A DNA stretch of 6,980 nucleotides from Desulfotomaculum sp. GTDB taxonomy: Bacteria; Bacillota; Desulfotomaculia; Desulfotomaculales; Ammonificaceae. The DNA is taken from the NCBI GenBank assembly GCA_012961725.1, contig DTYU01000214.1:1-6980 (forward strand). Reading direction: 5' to 3'. Of the stretch, positions 1 to 5,885 are shown one piece after another; positions within the stretch are counted from its first letter, which is position 1, and each line of letters starts with the position of its first letter. The translations under genes and the position numbers were made by a program. The notes under the pieces are model-generated. The model saw nothing but the letters and a program-made list of their open reading frames with translations. It was not told the DNA's origin and made no database searches.

Positions 1-859
1 GGCACTCAAGATAGATGGGGAGATAGTCTCGGCAGATTCGATGATGGTCTACCGGGGGATGGATATCGGCACCGCGAAACCCACCCCGGCGGAACGCAAG
101 GGGATCCCACACCACCTGATTGACGTTATCGATCCGGACCAGGATTTTAGTGTGGCGGCCTATCAAAGGCTTGCCCGGGAGTCGATCCGGGAAATCAGCG
201 CGCGGGGCCGCCTGCCGGTGCTTGCAGGCGGTACCGGGCTTTACATCCGTGCGGTGTTAGAAGGGTTTCAGCTGCCGGGCGGTCGAGATTTGGGGCTCCG
301 GCGGCGCCTGGCTGAAGAAGCAAGGCGGCACGGGGTTGTGCATCTGCATGAGCGGCTGCGGGCCATTGACCCGGAGGCCGCTGCACGGATCCATCCCAAC
401 AACCTGAAGCGGGTGATCCGGGCAATCGAGGTCTATCATCAGACGGGAACGCCGATGTCACGCGCGGCGTCCGTAGCTGAACCAGGATATGACGCGCTGG
501 TAATCGGGCTCTATCTTGAGCGGAGTCAGCTTTACCGGCGGATTGAAGCGCGGGTGGATGCGATGATCACAGGGGGGCTGGTGGATGAGGTCAGGGGGCT
601 GATCGCGGGCGGGGTAAAGCGGGATTCCACGGCGATGCAGGCGTTGGGTTATAAAGAGATTGCCGCGTATCTGTCCGGCGAGGTGAGCCTTGAGGAGGCG
701 GTCTGGCTGCTAAAGCGCAATACCAGGCGGTTTGCCAAAAGGCAGCTCACGTGGTTCAGACGCGACGAGCGCATCCGCTGGCTGAATGTGGCTGATTTTC
801 CGGGAGAGGCAGTAGCGGGAGAAATTGCGCTTATGGTGAAGGAGTATTTTCGCCGGTAG
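1..859 (+). CDS. miaA: tRNA dimethylallyltransferase MiaA (5'-partial)
   Basis: MiaA transfers the dimethylallyl group from DMAPP to N6 of A37 in tRNAs that read codons starting with U. The frame is open from base 2, giving 285 visible residues. The first ATG at 41 is internal: the codons before it read ALKIDGEIVSADS, which matches the conserved DS segment of the family. About 20-25 N-terminal residues, including the P-loop GPTxxGKT, therefore lie upstream of the window. Visible family motifs in order are SADSMMVYRGMDIGTAKP, PHHLIDVIDP, AGGTGLY, the RVIRAIEVY segment, ALGYKEI, and the C-terminal KRNTRRFAKRQLTWFRRD. The tail is complete, ending in TAG at 857-859. hfq follows after 76 nt in the same direction; miaA-hfq is a widely conserved pair. 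Family assignment is secure. Confidence 0.97.
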   Translation, partial: ALKIDGEIVSADSMMVYRGMDIGTAKPTPAERKGIPHHLIDVIDPDQDFSVAAYQRLARESIREISARGRLPVLAGGTGLYIRAVLEGFQLPGGRDLGLRRRLAEEARRHGVVHLHERLRAIDPEAAARIHPNNLKRVIRAIEVYHQTGTPMSRAASVAEPGYDALVIGLYLERSQLYRRIEARVDAMITGGLVDEVRGLIAGGVKRDSTAMQALGYKEIAAYLSGEVSLEEAVWLLKRNTRRFAKRQLTWFRRDERIRWLNVADFPGEAVAGEIALMVKEYFRR

Positions 860-921
860 CGAAAGGTAGTCATATGCCGTGGGGGTCTGTTTTAAGTCTC
901 GGGGGTAAAGAAAAAGATGAC

Positions 922-926
922 GGAGG
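922..926 (+). promoter_or_regulatory. hfq ribosome binding site
   Basis: GGAGG sits 9 nt before the ATG at 936. It selects this ATG over the overlapping +2-frame reading that begins at 917, whose product resembles nothing. Confidence 0.8.
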
Positions 927-935
927 TAGCTGGGG

Positions 936-1181
936 ATGAGCAAGACACAGATCAACCTGCAGGATGCCTTTCTGAATCAGGTGCGGAAGGAAAGCATCCC
1001 TGTTACTGTTTTTCTGGTAAACGGTTTTCAGTTAAAGGGGATGGTGCGGGGTTTCGACAATTTCACGGTGATTCTCGAGAGCGAAGGACGGCAGATGATG
1101 GTTTATAAACACGCCATCTCCACGATAAGCCCGGTGAGACCGGTAAGCACTTCCGTCCAGGAAGCGAGGGCGAACGTTTAA
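936..1181 (+). CDS. hfq: RNA chaperone Hfq
   Basis: Hfq is a hexameric Sm-like protein that binds sRNAs and mRNAs. The 81-residue product has the Sm1 region (VFLVNGFQLKGMVRGFDNFTVIL, split here as VFLVNGFQLKG and FDNFTVIL, residues 25-47) and the Sm2 signature YKHAIS (57-62). Residues that line the proximal RNA-binding face in E. coli have counterparts at Q9, F43, Y57, K58 and H59. The rim arginine patch, RRER in E. coli, is RKES here (17-20), close to the RKEN of B. subtilis, so the rim is less basic than in enterobacteria. The C-terminal tail after residue 66 is short, as in Gram-positive homologues. It lies 76 nt after miaA, and its ATG is set by a GGAGG Shine-Dalgarno. The last residues (EARANV) are not recognisable. 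Confidence 0.97.
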   Translation: MSKTQINLQDAFLNQVRKESIPVTVFLVNGFQLKGMVRGFDNFTVILESEGRQMMVYKHAISTISPVRPVSTSVQEARANV

Positions 1182-1218
1182 TCTTTTAGTACCATTCCTG
1201 CTATACAGGTTCCCGGTA

Positions 1219-2454
1219 ATGATTGCTGATAGGCTGGATTCGCTGGCCACAGAAGTGATCGAAGAGGTGCAGGCGCTGTGGCGCCGTATCGACGGCCTGG
1301 TACTGGCCAACCAGCGGCGGGTGTTAGAGGCCTTCCGGGCGGCGCGCGTGAGCGACTTTCATTTACGCGGTTCAACAGGCTACGGGTACGGCGACGCCGG
1401 GCGGGAGGCGCTCGAGGCGGTCTACGCCGAGGTATTCGCAGCGGAGGCGGCGCTGGTGCGGCCGCAGATCGTTTCCGGGACGCATGCCCTGGCGCTCTGC
1501 CTGTACGGGGTGCTGCGGCCGGGTGACAAGCTTCTTACCGTACAGGGAAGGCCCTACGATACACTGGAGGCTATTATCGGCGGCGAACCGGGATCGCTTG
1601 CCCAGTGGGGGATAGAATATCTCCAGCTCGACCTGCTGCCGGACGGCGGCCTCGCTAAAGAAGCGGTTCTTGAAGCTCTTGCCCTGAAGCCGCGTGCGGT
1701 GCTGCTGCAGCGCGCGGGAGGATATTCCTGGCGGCGCGGTCTGGTGCTAAAGGAACTCGGTACGCTTATCAGTCTCATTAAGGAACAGGCGCCGGAGACA
1801 GTTGTGATCGTGGACAACTGCTACGGGGAGTTTGTGGAGACGCTTGAACCGCCGGCGTTGGGTGCGGACCTCTGTGCAGGCTCGCTTATCAAAAACCCCG
1901 GCGGCGGGATTGCCCCTACCGGCGGGTACGTAGCCGGCCGCAGCGAGCTTGTGGATATGGCGGCAAACCGGCTGACCGCGCCGGGGCTGGGACGGGCTGT
2001 AGGGCCGACCCTCGACTGCCAGCGCCTTTTGTTTGAGGGCTTTTTCTTGGCGCCGCACTTTGTGGCCGAGGCGCTGAAGGGGGCGGTCTTCGCGGCGCGC
2101 TTCTTTGAACGGCTGGGTTTTGACGTTCTGCCCCGTTTCGACGAGGAGCGCAGCGATATTGTCCAAGGCATACGCTTGGGAGCCCCGGAACTGCTTTTGA
2201 GCTTCTGCAGGGGGATCCAGGGGGCCTCTCCTGTAGACGCGCACGTTCGTCCTGAGGGCGAGGCGCTGCCCGGGTACCGGGACGCCGTCGTGATGGCTGC
2301 CGGTACCTTTGTGCAGGGGGCGTCGCTTGAGCTTACCGCCGACGCGCCGATGCGCGAGCCTTACGCAGCCTACCTCCAGGGCGGACTTTCCAAGGAGCAT
2401 GCCATCTTAGGTGCACTAGCGGCCGCACGGGCGGTGTTGAGAAGTGAGAAGTGA
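1219..2454 (+). CDS. YnbB-type PLP-dependent methionine gamma-lyase-like / aluminium resistance family protein
   Basis: The 411-residue protein belongs to the PLP fold-type I family annotated as 'aluminium resistance protein' or 'methionine gamma-lyase family' (B. subtilis YnbB). The physiological substrate is not settled. Visible features are HLRGSTGYGYGD near residues 48-59, the cofactor-binding SGTHAL at 86-91, IVDNCYGEF at 197-205 with D199 as the likely pyridine-N partner, and AGSLIKNPGGGIAPTGGYVAG (220-240), in which K225 is the probable Schiff-base lysine. Length fits the family. In B. subtilis the order is hfq-hflX-ynbB; here hflX is absent and the gene begins 37 nt after hfq. The start ATG has only a weak AGGT Shine-Dalgarno (1207-1210). 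The final residues RSEK and the stop lie inside a GAAGTGA heptad repeat, so the C-terminus may have been altered by that element. Confidence 0.9.
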   Translation: MIADRLDSLATEVIEEVQALWRRIDGLVLANQRRVLEAFRAARVSDFHLRGSTGYGYGDAGREALEAVYAEVFAAEAALVRPQIVSGTHALALCLYGVLRPGDKLLTVQGRPYDTLEAIIGGEPGSLAQWGIEYLQLDLLPDGGLAKEAVLEALALKPRAVLLQRAGGYSWRRGLVLKELGTLISLIKEQAPETVVIVDNCYGEFVETLEPPALGADLCAGSLIKNPGGGIAPTGGYVAGRSELVDMAANRLTAPGLGRAVGPTLDCQRLLFEGFFLAPHFVAEALKGAVFAARFFERLGFDVLPRFDEERSDIVQGIRLGAPELLLSFCRGIQGASPVDAHVRPEGEALPGYRDAVVMAAGTFVQGASLELTADAPMREPYAAYLQGGLSKEHAILGALAAARAVLRSEK

Positions 2455-2522
2455 GAGGTTGGAAGTGAGATTCTCGAAGGAATTTGCGTCAAGCCAAATT
2501 CCCACAAAGAATCCAACCTCTC
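2441..2522. repeat. GAAGTGA heptad repeat with imperfect long hairpin
   Basis: Heptads run in register: GAAGTGA at 2441-2447 and 2448-2454, the degenerate GAGGTTG at 2455-2461, and GAAGTGA at 2462-2468. The segment folds as an interrupted palindrome. GAGAGGTTGG (2453-2462) pairs with CCAACCTCTC (2513-2522), ATTCT (2470-2474) with AGAAT (2508-2512), and GGAATTTG (2479-2486) with CAAATTCC (2495-2502), leaving an 8-nt loop at 2487-2494. There is no T-tract after the right arm, so it does not look like an intrinsic terminator. It overlaps the last codons of the preceding gene. The form suggests a dispersed palindromic or miniature repeat; copy number cannot be seen from this window. Confidence 0.7.
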
Positions 2523-2534
2523 GCCACACGCGTC

Positions 2535-2552
2535 TCGCATCTCAAAATGCGA
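2535..2552. repeat. Short perfect hairpin downstream of the heptad element
   Basis: TCGCAT (2535-2540) and ATGCGA (2547-2552) form a perfect 6-bp stem with a 6-nt loop CTCAAA. It overlaps a GAAGCTTC palindrome at 2551-2558. It may be part of the same repeat element as 2441-2522 or part of the trxB leader. No T-tract follows, so it is not a terminator. Confidence 0.45.
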
Positions 2553-2555
2553 AGC

Positions 2556-2584
2556 TTCAACGCGCCGATTAAAAGAACTATTAT
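2556..2584 (+). promoter_or_regulatory. Possible sigma-A-type promoter for trxB
   Basis: TTCAAC (2556-2561) and TATTAT (2579-2584) are separated by 17 nt in the only AT-rich stretch before trxB. The -10 matches well but the -35 is weak. An 11-bp direct repeat AAAGAACTATT (2572-2582 and 2589-2599) overlaps and follows the -10. This is a by-eye call. Confidence 0.3.
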
Positions 2585-2624
2585 ATCGAAAGAACTATTG
2601 TTTTCACAAAAGGGGATAGAGGCC

Positions 2625-3545
2625 GTGGCGTATGATTTAGCGATTATCGGTGCCGGACCGGCGGGGTTGACTGCCGGGATTTACGCGGCGCGTGCCAAGG
2701 TGAATACGGTCATTATTGAGCGGGCGGCTCCCGGCGGGCAGGTTTTGACCGCGGACAGGATCGAAAACTATCCCGGCTTTCCTGAGCCGGTAAGCGGCGC
2801 AGAATTGGTCGGGCGGATGGAGGCACAGACCAGGCGCTTAGGCGTTGCATTTGAGGCGGTCGAGGTTGCACAAATCCGGCGGGAAGAGGACTGGTTTCTG
2901 CTGCGTGGGGCGCGCGGAGAGATCGCCGCGCGGGCCGTGGTCCTCGCCACCGGCAGCGGTCCGAAGCCCCTGGGGGTGCCGGGTGAGGACCCTCTGCGCG
3001 GCCGGGGGGTTTCTTACTGCGCCGTCTGCGACGGCTTCTTCTTCCGGGACGAGGAAGTAGCGGTCATCGGCGGCGGCGATGCGGCGGTCCAAGAAGCGGT
3101 CTATCTCACCCGCTTTGCGGCGAAGGTATATCTCATTAACCGGCGTGAGACCTTACATGCGGCGAAGGTGCTCCAGGAGGCGCTCGGCACGGAGCCCAAG
3201 ATCGAGGTTGTTTTGGGGGCCGGGGTCAGAGAGATCCTGGGCAAAGACGCGGTCGAAGGCATCAGGATCGAGGATCTTGGCTCCGGTGAGGAGCGGGTGA
3301 TCCCGGTAACCGGGGTCTTTGTCTACGTCGGGGTAAGGCCCGCTTCGTATTTGGTTAAGGAACTCGCCGACCTTGACCATAGGGGTTATGTTATTACGGA
3401 TGAAAGGATGGCCACTAAAACCCGTGGGCTTTTCGCCGCGGGGGATGTCCGCCAGAAGATGCTGCGGCAGATAGTGACTGCGGTGGCGGACGGTGCCATC
3501 GCAGCGACGAGCGCGGACAGATTCCTGCGGGGGCGGGCAACTTAA
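2625..3545 (+). CDS. trxB: Thioredoxin reductase TrxB
   Basis: TrxB is a flavoprotein that passes electrons from NAD(P)H through FAD and a CxxC disulfide to thioredoxin. The GTG start at 2625 gives 306 residues, the usual family length. It begins (M)AYDLAIIGAGPAG as the family does and is preceded by AGGGG at 2611-2615 (9-nt gap). The frame stays open back to 2484, but those 47 codons run through the repeat and have no family counterpart. Domains: FAD GAGPAG (9-14), redox-active CAVC (C132, C135), dinucleotide-binding GGGDAA (149-154), and the FAD-contacting AAGDVR (271-276). The NADPH-phosphate motif HRRxxxR appears as NRRETLH (172-178): both central arginines are kept but the flanking His and Arg are replaced, so cofactor preference could be relaxed. 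No thioredoxin gene is adjacent. It converges with the minus-strand pair. Confidence 0.93.
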   Translation: MAYDLAIIGAGPAGLTAGIYAARAKVNTVIIERAAPGGQVLTADRIENYPGFPEPVSGAELVGRMEAQTRRLGVAFEAVEVAQIRREEDWFLLRGARGEIAARAVVLATGSGPKPLGVPGEDPLRGRGVSYCAVCDGFFFRDEEVAVIGGGDAAVQEAVYLTRFAAKVYLINRRETLHAAKVLQEALGTEPKIEVVLGAGVREILGKDAVEGIRIEDLGSGEERVIPVTGVFVYVGVRPASYLVKELADLDHRGYVITDERMATKTRGLFAAGDVRQKMLRQIVTAVADGAIAATSADRFLRGRAT

Positions 3546-3569
3546 GAGTAGCGGCGAGCATGCTCATCC

Positions 3570-4457
3570 TTAATGTAGGGTCTCCCGAAGCCCCTCCCGA
3601 AGCCTGACCGGCTCAAAGCCGAACTGTTTCTTGACCGCGGCGGGATCGGTGGTGTTATCGAAGTCCATCTGTCTCAGTTCAACTGAACTCACCGGAGAGT
3701 CAGGCAGGAGCTTTTCCATTAGCGGAACCACGAGGCGCAGCAGGCCGACAGGCACGGGGAGCTTGATGCGCCTGACTTTTTTTATTTCGAGGAAGACGTC
3801 AAGCATCTCGCGGTAGGTCAGGTGTTCCGGTCCGCCGATCTCGCACGTTTGGTGGATGAACTGCGGGTCCCTCAGAGCGATGGCGACACACCTGGCGACA
3901 TCACGGGCGGCGATCGGCTGGAAGCGGGTTCTGCCGGCGGGGTAGCCGATAAAGGGCGGCGGTGAAAACCGGATTGATTGGGCCATCCGGTCAAAAAAAC
4001 CGAAGCCGGGGCCGTAGATTAGCGACGGCCGGATAACCGTCCATTCAAGGCCGCTTTTGCGGACGATCTCCTCCGCCAGCCATTTGGAGTGGGAATAGGG
4101 ATATGCCCGGCCTTCCTTCACCCCGAGGGCGCTCATATGAATAAAACGGCGCACGCCCGTGACGGCTGCGGCCCGGACGGCGTTAGCGGTACCCTCGACA
4201 TTCACCTTTTCGAAGGTCTGGTCGCCCCGCTCGCGGATAACCGCCACCAAGTGGATTACTCCTTCTACACCTTTCATGGCGCGAAGGATTGATTCATAAT
4301 CCGTCACGTTGCCCTGCAGATATTCAACACCCTCGCCGAGAACGGAGCGTGCCTTGGCTGTGTCCCGGACGAGGCACCGCACTTTGAAACCCGCCGCGGA
4401 CAGCTCCTTTATCACGGCCCTGCCGACGAGTCCCGAACCGCCGGTTACGAGGATCAT
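3570..4457 (-). CDS. NAD(P)-binding atypical short-chain dehydrogenase, NDUFA9-like epimerase family
   Basis: The 295-residue protein has the N-terminal nucleotide-binding motif TGGSGLVG (residues 5-12) and the catalytic-type YSHSK (Y121, K125) with upstream S109. This places it among extended/atypical SDRs annotated as 'complex I NDUFA9 subunit family' or 'NAD-dependent epimerase/dehydratase'. RPSLIYGPG (about 143-151) and FQPIAARDVA (about 179-188) are typical of the group. The C-terminal third holds a hydrophobic stretch (KLPVPVGLLRLVVPLMEKLLP region) usual in these proteins, which may favour membrane association; no true signal peptide is seen. The substrate is unknown. Its ATG overlaps the TGA of the upstream hydrolase as ATGA, and GGGAGG lies just upstream (complement of about 4465-4470), so translational coupling is likely. 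The last codons contain a 12-bp tandem duplication (3582-3605). Confidence 0.88.
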   Translation of the reverse strand: MILVTGGSGLVGRAVIKELSAAGFKVRCLVRDTAKARSVLGEGVEYLQGNVTDYESILRAMKGVEGVIHLVAVIRERGDQTFEKVNVEGTANAVRAAAVTGVRRFIHMSALGVKEGRAYPYSHSKWLAEEIVRKSGLEWTVIRPSLIYGPGFGFFDRMAQSIRFSPPPFIGYPAGRTRFQPIAARDVARCVAIALRDPQFIHQTCEIGGPEHLTYREMLDVFLEIKKVRRIKLPVPVGLLRLVVPLMEKLLPDSPVSSVELRQMDFDNTTDPAAVKKQFGFEPVRLREGLRETLH

Positions 4458-5311
4458 CTTACTGCCTCCCTTTTGTGCATCTGTTTTGCCGCGGGCAGTT
4501 GCTCCCGGACGCGCTTCAGATAATCGACGTCGATCTCCGCAACGATAATCTCTTCTGCCGGGCCTGCGCGGGCAAGGACCTCCCCCCAGGGGTTCACGAC
4601 CATTGAGTGGCCGAAGGCCACGTAGTTTGCGCTGGCGTCGCGCGCCGGGGCCGCGCCGACCATGTAAACCTGGTTGTCTACGGCCCGGGTACGCAGCAGA
4701 AGCTCCCAGTGCGCCGGGCCGGTGATCATGTTAAAGGCCGCGGGAATCACGATGATCTCCGCGCCCCTTTGCGTCATTTCGTGAAAAAGCGCCGGGAACC
4801 TGATGTCGAAACAGACAGCCACGCCGAGCGTTCCCCAAGGAGTGGGCACCACCGTTGCACTCCTGCCTGGGCTGAGTGTCGCGGATTCCTTGAAGGAGAG
4901 GCCGCCGGGCAGGTCCACGTCGAAGAGGTGGACCTTCCGGTGGCGGGCCAGCACCTTCCCCTCCGGGTCGAAGACGAAGGAGGAGTTGTACAGCCTTTTC
5001 CCTTCCCGCTCCGGAAAGCTGCCGCCGACGATATAGACCCCCTCTTCCCGCGCGGCTCGGCAGAGCATCTCTGCCGCAGCACCGCCCGGGTAACTTTCGG
5101 CATACTCCGGGAAGAGCCTTGCCTCGTAAGGACAAACAAACATCTCGGGGAGCACCACGAGCCGGGCACCCTCTCCCGCCGCACGGCGGAGAAAATCCCG
5201 GGCACGGCCTAAATTTTCCTCCTTGGATGCGCCAACCTTGAACTGGCAGACCGCCGTACGAAAGGCCGGCTGCTGGCGCTCACTGATTTTCCCGGCGGAT
5301 TGAGCTACCAC
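4454..5311 (-). CDS. Carbon-nitrogen hydrolase, nitrilase superfamily (omega-amidase/Nit2-like)
   Basis: The 285-residue enzyme hydrolyses a C-N amide bond. The catalytic Glu-Lys-Cys set is visible: E56 in LPEMF, K126 in HRKVHLFDVDLPGG and C167 in CFDIRFP. HRKVHLFDVDLPGGLSF and FKES are characteristic of the omega-amidase/Nit2 branch, which deamidates alpha-ketoglutaramate and alpha-ketosuccinamate. A role in 2-oxo-acid amide salvage or metabolite repair is thus likely but not proven. The start is GTG (5311-5309 on this strand), preceded by AAGGGGA with a 9-nt gap. The roughly 15 residues before the conserved FRTAVCQF are an N-terminal extension of low conservation, so a later start is possible. 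The following SDR gene overlaps by 4 nt. The protein looks cytosolic. The exact substrate remains uncertain. Confidence 0.9.
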   Translation of the reverse strand: MVAQSAGKISERQQPAFRTAVCQFKVGASKEENLGRARDFLRRAAGEGARLVVLPEMFVCPYEARLFPEYAESYPGGAAAEMLCRAAREEGVYIVGGSFPEREGKRLYNSSFVFDPEGKVLARHRKVHLFDVDLPGGLSFKESATLSPGRSATVVPTPWGTLGVAVCFDIRFPALFHEMTQRGAEIIVIPAAFNMITGPAHWELLLRTRAVDNQVYMVGAAPARDASANYVAFGHSMVVNPWGEVLARAGPAEEIIVAEIDVDYLKRVREQLPAAKQMHKREAVR

Positions 5312-5533
5312 TGTCTGACTTCCCCTTTCGCGGATGGTTGAACTGCAACGAGGTACAGGACCCGGGGTCAGCCTTGCCGGAATAAACAGTGCCCTGCTAA
5401 CTCTATCCTCCAGACTTTTGAATCTTATTCGTGTTTGCGCTTATCTTTCCTTCACTTATAGTTTACTTTTCTCATTGGGCTGACAGGAAAACGGCTCCGG
5501 AGCTCGAAGGTTATGAAAACAATAATATCTTTT
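5312..5533. other. Divergent intergenic region, AT-rich, no gene seen
   Basis: This 222-nt stretch separates the minus-strand hydrolase from the plus-strand riboswitch. It has no convincing gene and no tRNA-like fold. The part from about 5410 to 5475 is distinctly AT-rich against the GC-rich surroundings and is the likely site of promoters for both directions. On the minus strand TATAAG (complement of 5455-5460) is a possible -10 but without a good -35. Confidence 0.5.
5435..5462 (+). promoter_or_regulatory. Possible promoter of the riboswitch-cobT transcript
   Basis: TTGCGC (5435-5440) and TATAGT (5457-5462) are 16 nt apart. A rival pair is TTGAAT (5418-5423) with TATCTT (5442-5447) at 18 nt. 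Either would start the RNA some 70-90 nt before the aptamer. Both are by-eye matches and only one, or neither, may be real. Confidence 0.3.
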
Positions 5534-5788
5534 GCAACAGGTGCCCAACACTCAACTTATTCCTACTGTGTGGCGTCTAACCGCCAGAGTTCACTATTTC
5601 CGGAGCAGGGGGTAACAGCAGGCGTCAAGTGAGTGGTAAGTTGAGTGTTGGGAGAATAGGGAAGCCGGTGTGAATCCGGCGCGGTCCCGCCACTGTAACC
5701 GGGGAGTAAGGCCGCCGGTGTTGCCACTGGGTAGCTGGGAAGGCGCGGCCCAAGCGGTGATCCGGGAGCCAGGAGACCTGCCTGTTGC
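5534..5788 (+). promoter_or_regulatory. Cobalamin (AdoCbl-type) riboswitch aptamer
   Basis: Conserved cobalamin-riboswitch blocks appear in order: AGGTGCCC (5539-5546), GGGAAGCCGGTG (5659-5670), GCGGTCCCGCCACTGTAACC (5681-5700) and the B12 box GAGCCAGGAGACCTGCC (5766-5782). The closing stem P1 is perfect: GCAACAGG (5534-5541) with CCTGTTGC (5781-5788). Other pairings seen are CCCAACACTCAACTTA (5544-5559) with its exact complement at 5637-5652, GCCGG (5664-5668) with CCGGC (5676-5680), and GGCCGC (5710-5715) with GCGGCC (5745-5750). The last is a peripheral arm that points to the larger AdoCbl class. About 255 nt is longer than usual; the excess lies in the 5544-5652 arm. It precedes cobT and should switch it off when cobalamin is plentiful. 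Confidence 0.95.
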
Positions 5789-5796
5789 GTGTTGAA

Positions 5797-5818
5797 GCCC
5801 GGCGCGGCACCGGGTTTT
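5797..5818 (+). promoter_or_regulatory. Expression-platform hairpin 3' of the B12 box
   Basis: CCCGG (5798-5802) and CCGGG (5810-5814) pair around a 7-nt loop CGCGGCA, followed by TTTT. It starts 9 nt after P1. It may be the regulatory hairpin whose loop makes the kissing contact with the aptamer core in this class, or a weak first terminator; the sequence alone does not decide. Confidence 0.5.
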
Positions 5819-5834
5819 CCGCCTGGATGATGGT

Positions 5835-5866
5835 AAAGTCCACGGCAAGGGTGGACTTTTACTTTT
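5835..5866 (+). terminator. Rho-independent terminator in the cobT leader
   Basis: AAAGTCCAC (5835-5843) pairs perfectly with GTGGACTTT (5851-5859) around a GGCAAGG loop. The tail reads TTTTACTTTT. It ends 4 nt before the cobT Shine-Dalgarno. Its place between aptamer and gene suggests transcriptional attenuation by the riboswitch. No obvious alternative antiterminator pairing was found by eye. Confidence 0.8.
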
Positions 5867-5870
5867 GTCT

Positions 5871-5878
5871 GGAGGAGG
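5871..5878 (+). promoter_or_regulatory. cobT ribosome binding site
   Basis: GGAGGAGG lies 7 nt before the ATG at 5886. It fixes the start and rules out the in-frame TTG at 5865, which lies inside the terminator tail. Confidence 0.85.
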
Positions 5879-5885
5879 TCGAATT

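Noticed and set aside
41..43. ATG at 41 as the miaA start
   Set aside because: The frame continues upstream to base 2 with family-conserved residues (EIVSADS), and the P-loop is missing; the gene simply enters the window truncated.
1747..2400. Long minus-strand open frame (217 codons) inside the ynbB-like gene
   Set aside because: It lies wholly antisense to a clear PLP-enzyme gene, and its translation is Arg/Pro-rich without any recognisable motif; long antisense frames are expected in GC-rich genes.
3556..3565. Palindrome GAGCATGCTC between trxB and the SDR gene as a bidirectional terminator
   Set aside because: It has no loop and no T-tract on either side, and cannot form a stable hairpin of terminator type.
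4607..5212. Plus-strand open frame (201 codons) opposite the nitrilase gene
   Set aside because: The opposite strand carries the full catalytic triad of a nitrilase; this translation has no family features.
5544..5652. 16-bp inverted repeat as ends of an inserted miniature transposon
   Set aside because: The flanks (GTG and AGA) show no target duplication, and the outer bases are where the native riboswitch arm must pair, so it is better explained as an extended riboswitch stem.
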